DNA from: Methylocella tundrae
GTDB taxonomy: Bacteria > Pseudomonadota > Alphaproteobacteria > Rhizobiales > Beijerinckiaceae
NCBI RefSeq assembly: GCF_038024855.1
Contig: NZ_CP139089.1
Location: forward strand, 2,204,501-2,268,500
DNA length: 64,000 nucleotides
Direction of reading: 5' to 3'
In this document: piece by piece, positions 55,643 through 64,000 of the stretch
Numbering within the stretch: position 1 is the stretch's first letter
How the letters are laid out: every line of letters starts with the position of its first letter
Program-made: the position numbers and the translations under genes
The notes under the pieces: generated by a model
What the model saw: the letters and a program-made list of their open reading frames with translations, nothing else
Database searches by the model: none
Told to the model about the DNA's origin: nothing

Positions 55643-55660
55643 AACGAGAAGCATCCGTCT
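55633..55660. terminator. bidirectional hairpin between cobF and the TDT exporter
   Basis: AGACGGATG-N10-CATCCGTCT, perfect 9-bp arms, spanning the cobF stop codon and touching the stop of the convergent gene at 55660. A good candidate terminator for both, though no long T tract follows either way. Confidence 0.55.
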
Positions 55661-56883
55661 CATAGAAGCTCCTTCGCCGCCTCCTCCGCTTCGATCTCAC
55701 CAGCGGTTTCGGCCACCGCAAGACACGGGCAGACGAAGAGAAAGCCGCGCCAGGCCCCATGCGCCGTCCGCGCCGCGACGATCACCCAGAGCGCGGCGAG
55801 GCCAAAGGTCAAGCCGCCGCCGATCGCGGAGAAGATGGCCAGATGCGTGACATTCGCCAGCGCGAGCGTCGCCAGCGCATAGACGCCGAGCGGAAACGTA
55901 AAGCCCCACCAACCCATGTTGAACGGCATGCCGCGGAGGAGATACGAAGCCGTCTTCAAAAGCGCGAGCATGAGCCACCAGGCGCCATAGCCCCACAGCA
56001 TAACGCCGCCGAGAACGCCGACCCCGAAGGCGACGTCTCCGACGCCGGAAAGGCCGGAGGCTGCGAAAATATGCGGCGCGTCGGCGCCGAGCAGCAGGAG
56101 GCCGAGAGCGCCGGTGCCGATCGGCCCCAGCGCCAGCCAGCCGGAGGCCGCCATCTCCCGCTCCGGCAATTTGTGCAAGGCAAGCCGCAGCAGCAAAATC
56201 ACGAGAAGGCTCATCGCCAGCGGCACGGAAAAAGCCCAGAGCGCATAGCTCGCAATAACGACGCCGAAGGCCTCGGACGGCGCGAGATGGGGGGCCAGCA
56301 AAGCGCCGCTCGCGGCGGCGACCTCGGCCGCGACCACGGGCAGGAGCCAGACCGCCGTCATCTTCGCGATGCTGTGATCCTGCCGCGTGAACATCAGGAA
56401 CGGAATGAGGATGCCGCAGGCGAGCGACAGGGCGACATCCGCCCGCCACAGCGCCGCGGCGATGGCGACCGCCCTCTCGCCCCAGAGCGGAACGCCGAAC
56501 ACGAGAAAGCCATTGACGATCGTCGCAAGTCCCATCGGAATCGCGCCAAAGAACATCGAGGCGACCGGATGCCCGAAGATGCGCCGCGCGCCGTCGAAGA
56601 AGAAAACCCACCGCGCCGTGTAGAGAAGGCTGAACAGAACGAAAAGGGCGATGTTGAACATCCACAGCGCCCTCGCGGTCTCATGAAGCCCCGGAATGGC
56701 GAACGGAAACTGATTCAGCGCCAGCGCCAGCACGCCGGAGCCCATGGTGGCGGCGAACCAGTTGGGCGTGAACTGCCGCACCATCTCCCGCAGGCGGGAG
56801 CGTTGCAATTTTCGGCTTCGCCCCGACGGGAGCGATCGCGCCGCGACCGCGTTCGGGAACTTCAAAATGTCGATTTGCGTCAT
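55660..56883 (-). CDS. TDT-family transporter (TehA/SLAC1-like; possible sulfite exporter)
   Basis: A 407-residue membrane protein with about ten helices, typical of the tellurite-resistance/dicarboxylate transporter family (TehA, Mae1, SSU1, SLAC1). The family start FTPNWFAATMGSGVLALAL (about residues 38-56) and GMPFNMGWWGFTFPLGVYA (about 312-330) are diagnostic. The substrate is not settled by sequence; sulfite, malate and anions are known for relatives. A divergent LysR regulator controls it by context. Confidence 0.88.
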   Translation of the reverse strand: MTQIDILKFPNAVAARSLPSGRSRKLQRSRLREMVRQFTPNWFAATMGSGVLALALNQFPFAIPGLHETARALWMFNIALFVLFSLLYTARWVFFFDGARRIFGHPVASMFFGAIPMGLATIVNGFLVFGVPLWGERAVAIAAALWRADVALSLACGILIPFLMFTRQDHSIAKMTAVWLLPVVAAEVAAASGALLAPHLAPSEAFGVVIASYALWAFSVPLAMSLLVILLLRLALHKLPEREMAASGWLALGPIGTGALGLLLLGADAPHIFAASGLSGVGDVAFGVGVLGGVMLWGYGAWWLMLALLKTASYLLRGMPFNMGWWGFTFPLGVYALATLALANVTHLAIFSAIGGGLTFGLAALWVIVAARTAHGAWRGFLFVCPCLAVAETAGEIEAEEAAKELL

Positions 56884-56936
56884 GATCCGGCTCCGCGTCA
56901 GTGTGTGGCGCGATAGTTAGCGCGGAGCGATCAATC

Positions 56937-56960
56937 ATGATAATATATTGATTTTATCAT
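56937..56960. promoter_or_regulatory. inverted repeat between the TDT exporter and LysR regulator
   Basis: ATGATAA-N10-TTATCAT, with T-N11-A type spacing usual for LysR sites, in the 119-base divergent gap. It overlaps an AT-rich stretch that likely holds one of the two promoters. Confidence 0.55.
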
Positions 56961-57002
56961 TATAATCTATATTTGTGATTGTTCTTGCAGTCGAGGATCG
57001 CC

Positions 57003-57929
57003 ATGACACTGGAACAACTTCGCATTTTCGTCGCCGTCGCGGAGCGCCAGCACATGACGCAAGCGGCGCGCGATCTCAATCTGGCGCAGTCGGCGGCTTC
57101 CAGCGCCATCGCCGCGCTCGAGGCGCGCCACGACGCCAAACTCTTCAATCGCGTCGGGCGCCGGATCGAGCTGACCGAAGCCGGCCGGATTTTCCTTGAC
57201 GAGGCGCGTTCGGTGCTGGCGCAAGCCGAGTCGGCGGAACGCGCCTTACGTGAAATCAACGGCTTGCGGCGTGGCGCGCTCACCGTGCAGGCGAGCCAGA
57301 CCATCGCCAGCTATTGGCTGCCCCGCCACCTTGTCGCTTTTCACGGCGCCTATCCGCTGATGGAGATCAAGCTTACGATCGGCAATACGGCGCAGGTCGC
57401 CGCCGCCGTCGAGCAGGGCGCGGTTGAAATCGGATTTGTCGAGGGCGCCATTGAGAACGAGCATCTCGCCGCGGCGCCCGTCGCGCGCGATCAACTGGCC
57501 CTGGTCGTCGGCCCGGAGCATCCGTGGGCCGAACGGTCCGGGCTCGACGCATCCGAACTGATCCGCGGCGACTGGGTGTTGCGCGAAAAGGGTTCCGGCA
57601 CGCGATCCGTCTTCGAGGCGGCGCTGATGCAGCTTGGCGTTGATGCGCGTGCGCTTCGCGTCGTCATGGAGATGCCCTCCAACGAGGCCGTCCGGGCGGT
57701 GGTCGAGGCGGGCCTTGGCGCGACCGCGCTCTCAGCGTCGGTCGCCGCGCCCAGTCTCGAAGCCGGCTTGCTGCGTCAGGCGCCGCTTGATCTGCCCGAC
57801 CGCGCATTTTACGCATTGAGCCATCGCGAGCGGAGCCAGAGCCGCGCGGCGAAGGCTCTGCTCGCCATCATCGGGCAATCCGCGCCGCCTGCGGAAACCG
57901 TCAAGGGATCCCCCGGGAACAAGCGCTAA
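57003..57929 (+). CDS. LysR-family transcriptional regulator
   Basis: A 308-residue LysR regulator with an N-terminal winged helix-turn-helix (MTLEQLRIFVAVAERQHMTQ, AARDLNLAQSAASSAIAALE) and a periplasmic-binding-like effector domain (about residues 90-290). It starts at ATG 57003; the frame from 56979 adds eight residues. Its divergent position opposite the TDT transporter indicates control of that gene, probably in response to the transported compound. CysB/CbbR-type relatives sense sulfur or carbon metabolites, but the ligand here is unknown. Confidence 0.92.
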   Translation: MTLEQLRIFVAVAERQHMTQAARDLNLAQSAASSAIAALEARHDAKLFNRVGRRIELTEAGRIFLDEARSVLAQAESAERALREINGLRRGALTVQASQTIASYWLPRHLVAFHGAYPLMEIKLTIGNTAQVAAAVEQGAVEIGFVEGAIENEHLAAAPVARDQLALVVGPEHPWAERSGLDASELIRGDWVLREKGSGTRSVFEAALMQLGVDARALRVVMEMPSNEAVRAVVEAGLGATALSASVAAPSLEAGLLRQAPLDLPDRAFYALSHRERSQSRAAKALLAIIGQSAPPAETVKGSPGNKR

Positions 57930-58001
57930 AAAGGTGACGCGCCGGATCGATTTCCCTATAAGCTGCGGGTTCGCAGAATTTCAAACGCCTGGACCAAACC
58001 A

Positions 58002-59852
58002 ATGCCCCCATATCGCTCTCGCACGACAACGCATGGACGCAACATGGCTGGCGCGCGGGGACTCTGGCGCGCGACGGGAATGAAGGACAGCGATTTCGGC
58101 AAGCCGATCATCGCCGTCGTCAATTCCTTCACGCAATTCGTGCCGGGTCATGTCCATCTGAAGGACCTCGGCCAGCTGGTCGCGCGCGAGATCGAGGCGG
58201 CGGGCGGCGTCGCCAAGGAATTCAACACGATCGCAGTCGATGACGGCATCGCGATGGGCCATGACGGGATGCTCTATAGTCTGCCGTCGCGGGAAATCAT
58301 CGCGGATTCGGTCGAATATATGGTCAACGCCCATTGCGCCGACGCGATGGTGTGCATTTCCAACTGCGACAAGATCACCCCCGGCATGCTGATGGCCTCG
58401 CTGCGCCTCAACATTCCCGTGGTTTTCGTCTCGGGCGGCCCCATGGAGGCGGGGAAGGTCCTGCTCGGCGGCAAAACGAAAGCGCTCGACCTCATCGACG
58501 CCATGGTCGCCGCCGCGGACGACAAAGTCTCCGCCGAGGATGTCGCCGCCATAGAGCGCTCCGCCTGCCCTACCTGCGGCTCGTGCTCCGGCATGTTCAC
58601 CGCCAATTCGATGAATTGCCTGACCGAGGCGCTCGGCCTCTCGCTGCCGGGCAATGGCTCGGTGCTGGCGACGCACGCCGACCGCAGGCGGCTTTTCGTC
58701 GAGGCCGGCCATCTCATCGTCGATCTGGCGCGGCGCTATTATGAAGAGGATGACGCGACCGTCCTGCCGCGGTCGATCGCGAGCTTTGAAGCGTTCGAGA
58801 ACGCCATGACGCTCGACATTGCGATGGGCGGCTCCACCAATACAGTGCTGCATCTGCTCGCCGCCGCGCATGAGGGCCAGATCGACTTCACGATGCAGGA
58901 CATCGACCGGCTGTCGCGGCGCGTGCCGGTTCTGTGCAAGGTCGCCCCTTCCGTCCCCGACGTTCATCTCGAAGACGTGCATCGGGCCGGCGGCGTCATG
59001 GCCATTCTCGGCGAATTGGAGCGGGCCGGCCTCGTTCATGCCGATGTCCCGGTCGTTCACGCGTTGAGCCTTAAGGACGCGCTGGAGCGCTGGGACGTGC
59101 GGCGCACCTCCAGCGAAACGGTGGCGGAATTTTATCGCGCGGCGCCCGGCGGCGTGCCGACGCAGACCGCCTTCAGCCAGAGCGCGCGCTGGGCTGAGAC
59201 TGATCTCGATCGCAAGGCCGGCGTCATCCGCGACGCCGAACACGCCTATTCCAGGGATGGCGGCCTCGCCGTTCTCTACGGCAATCTCGCCGAGGATGGC
59301 GCCATCGTGAAGACAGCGGGCGTCGACGCTTTGAACCTTGTCTTCGCCGGACCGGCGCGGGTTTTCGAAAGTCAGGACTCAGCTGTCGAAGGCATCCTCG
59401 GCAATGGCGTCAAGGCCGGCGACGTCGTGGTCATCCGTTATGAGGGCCCGCGCGGCGGACCCGGCATGCAGGAGATGCTCTATCCGACGAGCTATCTGAA
59501 GTCGAAGGGCCTCGGCAAGGCTTGCGCGCTCATCACGGACGGACGTTTTTCCGGCGGCACTTCGGGACTTTCGATCGGCCATGTCTCGCCGGAAGCGGCG
59601 GAGGGCGGCGCCATTGGGCTCGTCGAGGATGGCGACAGGATCGAGATCGACATCCCGAACCGGCGCATTCATCTTGCCGTATCGGACGAAGAGCTCGCCC
59701 ATCGCCGGGCGGCGATGCAGGAAAAGGGCAAAGCCGGCTGGAAACCGGCGCACCGCACGCGAAAGGTCTCGACGGCGCTCAAAGCCTATGCCGCTTTTAC
59801 GACCAGCGCCGCGCGCGGCGCCGTGCGCGATGTGGAGCAGCTGGAGCGCTGA
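58002..59852 (+). CDS. ilvD: dihydroxy-acid dehydratase
   Basis: IlvD catalyses the third step of branched-chain amino-acid synthesis, dehydrating 2,3-dihydroxy-isovalerate and its homologue with an Fe-S cluster. The 616-residue enzyme has the motifs [20 protein letters not shown] (about residues 77-96), [14 protein letters not shown] (cluster Cys, about 118-131), [17 protein letters not shown] (cluster Cys, about 189-205) and the C-terminal [19 protein letters not shown]. All three Cys sites are intact. A plain ATG start, in the family place ([10 protein letters not shown]). Confidence 0.97.
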   Translation: MPPYRSRTTTHGRNMAGARGLWRATGMKDSDFGKPIIAVVNSFTQFVPGHVHLKDLGQLVAREIEAAGGVAKEFNTIAVDDGIAMGHDGMLYSLPSREIIADSVEYMVNAHCADAMVCISNCDKITPGMLMASLRLNIPVVFVSGGPMEAGKVLLGGKTKALDLIDAMVAAADDKVSAEDVAAIERSACPTCGSCSGMFTANSMNCLTEALGLSLPGNGSVLATHADRRRLFVEAGHLIVDLARRYYEEDDATVLPRSIASFEAFENAMTLDIAMGGSTNTVLHLLAAAHEGQIDFTMQDIDRLSRRVPVLCKVAPSVPDVHLEDVHRAGGVMAILGELERAGLVHADVPVVHALSLKDALERWDVRRTSSETVAEFYRAAPGGVPTQTAFSQSARWAETDLDRKAGVIRDAEHAYSRDGGLAVLYGNLAEDGAIVKTAGVDALNLVFAGPARVFESQDSAVEGILGNGVKAGDVVVIRYEGPRGGPGMQEMLYPTSYLKSKGLGKACALITDGRFSGGTSGLSIGHVSPEAAEGGAIGLVEDGDRIEIDIPNRRIHLAVSDEELAHRRAAMQEKGKAGWKPAHRTRKVSTALKAYAAFTTSAARGAVRDVEQLER

Positions 59853-59885
59853 AAGCAGATAGAAACAGACAGGGGAAGCATTGCG

Positions 59886-60203
59886 ATGGCTGATCATCTT
59901 GCCGACGTCACGAAATACGCCAAAAAAGCGGTGAATGAAGCGGCTCTCGCTGGCCTTGAAAAGACCTATCGGCTGGTGTTGAGCCAGGCCGACTCGCGTT
60001 TTGTCGCCTGTTCCGATCCGGCCGAGCGCGACACGGTGCGGGAAAACTTCCTCAAAAAGAAATTGGGGCTGACCGGCGGCGACCTCGACGGCGCCATCAA
60101 GGCCGTTTGCGAGGCGATGAAGGACGAGCACAATAAATCACGCCTGACCTTCTACTATCTGCTGGCGGAACATTTCGACAGGCTCGACGCATTTTCCGCG
60201 TAG
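59886..60203 (+). CDS. DUF2853 family protein
   Basis: A 105-residue cytoplasmic helical protein matching DUF2853: MADHLADVTKYAKKAVNEAA, YRLVLSQADSRFVACSDP and SRLTFYYLLAEHFDRLDAF. No function is known. A good ribosome binding site (AGGGGA) precedes it. It follows ilvD by 33 bases on the same strand, perhaps cotranscribed. Confidence 0.88.
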   Translation: MADHLADVTKYAKKAVNEAALAGLEKTYRLVLSQADSRFVACSDPAERDTVRENFLKKKLGLTGGDLDGAIKAVCEAMKDEHNKSRLTFYYLLAEHFDRLDAFSA

Positions 60204-60530
60204 CGGTTCTTATGCGCCCACGCTAACGCCATCGGTTGTTGCCGACGGGACGCGGGGCGCTGGCGGCCACTGGCCGCGCGCCTGCAAAAGGCTGTCGTTC
60301 GCGAAAATCCCGCGTGATCAAAAAGACGCCGCGCGCGATCACGCGAGATTGACATTCGCAGGCGCCGCTAGCAGGCTGCGGTCCAATCAAAAGATCAGCT
60401 CCATTCCTGTTTTGCTTTCTCCGTCCGCACCCATTCAACCGACAGCGCCACAGAACCGCGCAAGGCCGGCGTAGCGTCGATCACATCGCCGGCCGCCGCG
60501 CCGCAGCGGCCCTGATCCTGGAGGACAGCG
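60204..60530. other. non-coding interval upstream of the efflux operon
   Basis: 327 bases with no convincing gene. It should contain the DUF2853 transcript end and the efflux operon promoter. A regulator gene is absent, so control of the pump comes from elsewhere. The GGAGG at about 60522 serves the adaptor gene. Confidence 0.45.
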
Positions 60531-61661
60531 ATGCGCCTTTCAATCCTCGCCGCGAGCTTTGCTGCCCGGCTTTTCCTTGTCATTCCCGCCGCCGCTCTTT
60601 CGGCGAGTACGGCGCTGGCGCAAGCCCCGGCCGCGACGCGCGTCGGCACGGTCCTCGCCGCGAAGGAGCCGATCAATCCCGCGCAGGAATTCGTCGGCCG
60701 CGTCGAAGCGGTGGAGCGGGTCAGCGTGCGCGCGCGCATCACCGGCTATCTGCACGAGGTGCTGTTCAAGGAAGGCGAGTTGGTCAAGGAAGGCGCGCCC
60801 CTCTACCGCATAGAGCCGGAGCCTTTCCAGGCGGCGGTGCAGCAGGCCCAAGGCGCGCTGGTTAAGGCGCAGGGTCAGGTGGCGAACGCTAGCGCCCAGC
60901 TCGAGCGCGCCGAGACCCTTCTCAAGACGCAGGCTGGCTCGGCCGCCGTGCGAGACCAAAGGACAGCCGAAGAACAGACGGCGCGAGGCGATGCCCTGGT
61001 TGCGCAAGCCAATCTGCAGACCGCCCAGATCAACCTCGGCTACACGGAAATCAAGGCGCCGATTTCAGGCATGATCGGCCGCACCAGCGTCACTAAAGGC
61101 AATGTCGTCGGACCCGACAGCGGCATTCTGACGACGATCGTCAGCCAGGATCCGATGTATGTGACAGTCCCCGTCAGCCAGCGCGAATTCCTCCAGCTGA
61201 AGGCCAATGAGCGCCGGGCCGGGACCGCGGATATGATCGTCACTCTGCGCTTTTCCAACGGCGCGGCCTATGAGTTCCCCGGCAAGATCAATTTCGTCGA
61301 TGTGTCGGTGGACCGGGCGACCGACAGCGTAATGGTGCGGGCGAGCGTGCCGAACCCGCAGGGCCGCCTGATCGACGGCCAGCTGGTCAAGGTCTCGGTG
61401 CAGGGCGCCAAGCCCGAGGAGAAAATACTGGTTCCGCAATCGGCGCTCATCGCCGACCAGCAGGGCGTCTATGTATTTGTCGTGGAGGATGGCAAGGCCG
61501 CCGTGCGGCGCCTGAAGATCGGCGGCGAGAGCGGGCCGAACGCCATCGTCGAGTCCGGACTTTCAGCGGGCGAGCAAGTCATCGTCGAAGGGATGGAGGC
61601 CTTGCGTCCCGGCGCGGCGGTGATCGCTTCGCCCGCGGCCAAGACCCCCGGCCGGAGCTGA
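60531..61661 (+). CDS. RND efflux periplasmic adaptor (AcrA/MexA family)
   Basis: A 376-residue membrane-fusion protein linking an RND pump to an outer-membrane channel. It has an N-terminal signal peptide (LFLVIPAAALSASTALAQA), the lipoyl half-motifs VERVSVRARITGYLHEVLFK and LGYTEIKAPISGMIGRTSV, a coiled coil in between (about residues 95-155), and the beta-barrel part (VPQSALIADQQGVYVFVV). No lipobox Cys, so probably a soluble adaptor. The ribosome binding site is GGAGG. The pump gene follows 4 bases later. Confidence 0.93.
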   Translation: MRLSILAASFAARLFLVIPAAALSASTALAQAPAATRVGTVLAAKEPINPAQEFVGRVEAVERVSVRARITGYLHEVLFKEGELVKEGAPLYRIEPEPFQAAVQQAQGALVKAQGQVANASAQLERAETLLKTQAGSAAVRDQRTAEEQTARGDALVAQANLQTAQINLGYTEIKAPISGMIGRTSVTKGNVVGPDSGILTTIVSQDPMYVTVPVSQREFLQLKANERRAGTADMIVTLRFSNGAAYEFPGKINFVDVSVDRATDSVMVRASVPNPQGRLIDGQLVKVSVQGAKPEEKILVPQSALIADQQGVYVFVVEDGKAAVRRLKIGGESGPNAIVESGLSAGEQVIVEGMEALRPGAAVIASPAAKTPGRS

Positions 61662-61665
61662 GGCG

Positions 61666-64000
61666 ATGATCTCATCCGTTTTCGTAGACCGGCCGCGGCT
61701 CGCCATCGTTATCGCGCTGGTGACGGTCATCGCGGGCCTTGTGTCGCTGCTCGCCATCCCCATTGCGCAATATCCAGACATCGTGCCGCCGCAGGTTTCC
61801 GTCACGACCACCTATCCTGGCGCCTCGGCCGCCGTGGTGGAATCCACAATTGCCCAACCGCTCGAAAGTCAGATCGTCGGCGTCGACAAGGCGATCTACA
61901 TGAAGAGCGTTAGCGGCAATGACGGCAGCTATTCGCTGCTCGCCTCTTTCGAGCTTGGAACCAATCCCGACATCAACGCCGTCAACGTCAACAACCGGGT
62001 GCAAGTCGCGTTGTCGAAACTGCCGGAGGACGTGCAGCGGCAGGGCGTGACGGTCAAAAAGCAATCCTCGGCGCTTCTTGGCGTTATCGCCCTCTATTCG
62101 CCGAAGCTCACCCACGACGAACTTTTCATCTCCAATTACGCGACGATCAACCTCGTCGATGACGTCAGAAGCACCGCCGGCGTCGGCGACGCAAAACTGT
62201 TTGCGCCCCAGGACTACGCCATCAGGATCTGGATCCAGACGGACAGGCTGACGGGTCTCGGGCTCACCTCGGCCGATCTTATCAAAGCCATCAAGAGCCA
62301 GAACGTGCAGGCCGCGGTCGGCCGCATCGGCGCGCGGCCGATCTCCGACGATCAGCAATTGCAGCTGAACATACAGACTCTCGGCCGCCTGTCGTCGATC
62401 GAGGATTTCAACAAGATCATCATCCGCACGAACCCCGACGGCTCGGTGCTCCGGCTCTCCGACGTCGCGCGCGTCGAACTCGGCGCCTCGAACCTCGACC
62501 GCGCGACGCGCCTCAACGGCGCGCCAGCGACCCTCATGGGCATCTATCAATCGCCGGGCGCTAACGCCCTGCAGACGCTGAAGGCCGTCAAGCAGAAGCT
62601 GGAGGAAGCCCAGAAGAACTTTCCCGAGGATCTTGCCTGGAAAGTGACTTACGATCCGACGACCTTCGTCTCGGCGACGATCGAGGTCGTGGAGCATACG
62701 CTGGTCGAGGCGTTCATTCTCGTTGTGCTCGTCGTCTTTCTCTTCCTCGGCAATTTGCGGGCGACGCTGATCCCGACAATCGCCGTGCCGGTCAGCCTGA
62801 TCGGAACATTCGTCGTGTTGAACGCCGTCGGCTATTCGGCCAATACCGTCTCGCTTCTCGCGCTGGTGCTGGCGATCGGCATCGTCGTCGACGACGCCAT
62901 CGTCGTGGTCGAGGCGGTCGAAGCCAAGATGGAGCAGCATCCCGAACTCTCGCCCGCCGACGCGACGAAGGCCGCGATGCAGGAGATCACGGCGCCGATC
63001 ATCGCCATCACGCTGGTGCTTCTCTCGGTCTTCGTGCCGGTCGCGTTCATTCCCGGAATCAGCGGCGAATTGTTCCGGCAGTTCGCCGTCACCGTCGCTG
63101 TCTCGATGTTCCTCTCGGCGATCAACGCCTTGACCTTGTCGCCCGCGCTTTGCGCGATTTTGCTGCGGCCGCATCATGGACCTCGACGCGGTCCGATCGG
63201 CGCCGTCATGCGCGGCATCGATCATGTGCGCGACGCCTATGGCGCCGTGGTGGCGCGCCTCGTGCGCGTTTCGGTCATTGGCGCGGTGATGGTCGCCGTC
63301 GCGATTTTTGGCGTCGTCGCGCTGAGCAAGATCACCCCCACGGGCTTCTTGCCGGAGGAGGATCAGGGCGCCTTTTTCGTCGTTGTGCAATTGCCTGACG
63401 CCGCCTCGATCGGCCGCACCGAGGACGCGGTCAAGCAGGTCGAAGAGATCTTAAAGCAGGAGGAGGCGATCGCCGACTATTCGTCGATCGTCGGGCTGAA
63501 CTTCGTTGACAATTATTCGCAGCCCAACGCCGCCTTCGTCATCGTTTCACTGAAACCCTTCGATGAACGCAAGGGCGAGGCCGACTCCGCCCCGGCGATC
63601 ATCGCGCGCCTCGGCCAGAAGCTCACCGCCGTCAGAGGCGCGCGCGCCATTCCCCTCGCGCCGCCGCCGATCATCGGGCTTGGCACTGGCGGCGGCTTCA
63701 GCTATGTGCTCCGCGCCCTGGGCGGCAGCGATGCGAAGGCGCTGTCGCAGGTGCTGCGCGGCCTGCTGGTCGCCGCCAATCAGGACCCGCAGCTGTCGCG
63801 CGTGTTCAGCACCTTCTCGGCCAGCAATCCATCGATCTATCTCGACATCGATCGCGACAAGGCGCAGATCCTTGGCGTCGACATCAGCGATATTTTCCAG
63901 GCGCTGCAGACGTCGCTTGGCGGAATCTACATCAATGACGTCAATCTGTTCGGCCGGACCTGGCAGGTCCAGGCGCAGGCGGAAGCCGCCGACCGCAAGT
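61666..64000 (+). CDS. RND efflux permease (HAE1/AcrB family), truncated by the window edge
   Basis: The frame opens at ATG 61666 (MISSVFVDRPRLAIVIALVT) and is unbroken to the right edge, about 778 residues of an expected 1040-1060. Landmarks are the porter entrance IPIAQYPDIVPPQVSVTTTYP, GVDKAIYMKSVSGNDGSY and the proton-relay segment LVLAIGIVVDDAIVVVEAVE (paired Asp, about residues 403-412). FLSAINALTLSPALCAILL and KITPTGFLPEEDQGAFFV follow. With the adaptor it forms a tripartite drug or solvent pump. An outer-membrane component, if present, lies beyond the window. Confidence 0.94.
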   Translation, partial: MISSVFVDRPRLAIVIALVTVIAGLVSLLAIPIAQYPDIVPPQVSVTTTYPGASAAVVESTIAQPLESQIVGVDKAIYMKSVSGNDGSYSLLASFELGTNPDINAVNVNNRVQVALSKLPEDVQRQGVTVKKQSSALLGVIALYSPKLTHDELFISNYATINLVDDVRSTAGVGDAKLFAPQDYAIRIWIQTDRLTGLGLTSADLIKAIKSQNVQAAVGRIGARPISDDQQLQLNIQTLGRLSSIEDFNKIIIRTNPDGSVLRLSDVARVELGASNLDRATRLNGAPATLMGIYQSPGANALQTLKAVKQKLEEAQKNFPEDLAWKVTYDPTTFVSATIEVVEHTLVEAFILVVLVVFLFLGNLRATLIPTIAVPVSLIGTFVVLNAVGYSANTVSLLALVLAIGIVVDDAIVVVEAVEAKMEQHPELSPADATKAAMQEITAPIIAITLVLLSVFVPVAFIPGISGELFRQFAVTVAVSMFLSAINALTLSPALCAILLRPHHGPRRGPIGAVMRGIDHVRDAYGAVVARLVRVSVIGAVMVAVAIFGVVALSKITPTGFLPEEDQGAFFVVVQLPDAASIGRTEDAVKQVEEILKQEEAIADYSSIVGLNFVDNYSQPNAAFVIVSLKPFDERKGEADSAPAIIARLGQKLTAVRGARAIPLAPPPIIGLGTGGGFSYVLRALGGSDAKALSQVLRGLLVAANQDPQLSRVFSTFSASNPSIYLDIDRDKAQILGVDISDIFQALQTSLGGIYINDVNLFGRTWQVQAQAEAADRK

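Noticed and set aside
61672..63390. Open frame of 572 codons opposite the RND permease
   Set aside because: Antisense shadow with low-complexity His/Asp/Arg sequence; the plus strand encodes the permease without interruption.

Overview
The window reads as a chromosomal segment of a GC-rich alphaproteobacterium, most likely Hyphomicrobiales (Rhizobiales). The reasons are the nuoA-F order, the lon/clpX/clpP/tig block, the miaB-phoH-ybeY-corC-lnt-HTH-metK-trmB run with its PraR-type regulator, and a probable hopanoid aminotransferase. A Beijerinckiaceae/Methylocystaceae-type host is plausible, but the window does not prove it.

Left part (1-12.6 kb, mostly minus strand): a complex I operon nuoA-B-C-D-E-F continuing off the left edge, tRNA-Asp and tRNA-Val, then the protein quality-control genes tig, clpP, clpX and lon, and tRNA-Leu. 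From 12.9 kb come a copper-site-less multicopper oxidase homologue and trmFO. An IS1-like element (15745-17997) with 8-bp target duplications is inserted behind trmFO. Besides its transposase it carries three overlapping, AT-rich passenger genes: a small basic protein, a Panacea/SocA (DUF4065) antitoxin-like protein and a candidate toxin. The transposase has Asn where the second catalytic Asp is expected.

Middle (18-39 kb): yqeB-like gene, ubiA, rsmE, Nfu-type Fe-S carrier, tsaB-rimI, miaB with a short leader ORF, phoH-ybeY-corC-lnt, a HTH regulator, metK with its Shine-Dalgarno sequence inside a hairpin, trmB, a large GspE_N-GT2 glycosyltransferase, and an hpnO-like aminotransferase ahead of rimM-trmD. 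Two copies of a 114-131 bp palindromic repeat sit in opposite orientation, each between convergent genes, and supply their TAG stop codons.

Right part (39-64 kb): a periplasmic caspase-like protein with 22 regularly spaced cysteines, divergent from a partial type VI secretion cluster (tagH/fha, tssL with a duplicated RTIFRP motif, tssM, tagF, pppA, ppkA). This holds the membrane-complex and phosphorylation-switch genes but no sheath, baseplate, hcp/vgrG or clpV genes. Then follow a bacterioferritin-associated ferredoxin, a mercuric-reductase-like flavoprotein, cobF, a TDT-family exporter with a divergent LysR regulator, ilvD, a DUF2853 gene and an RND efflux pair running off the right edge.
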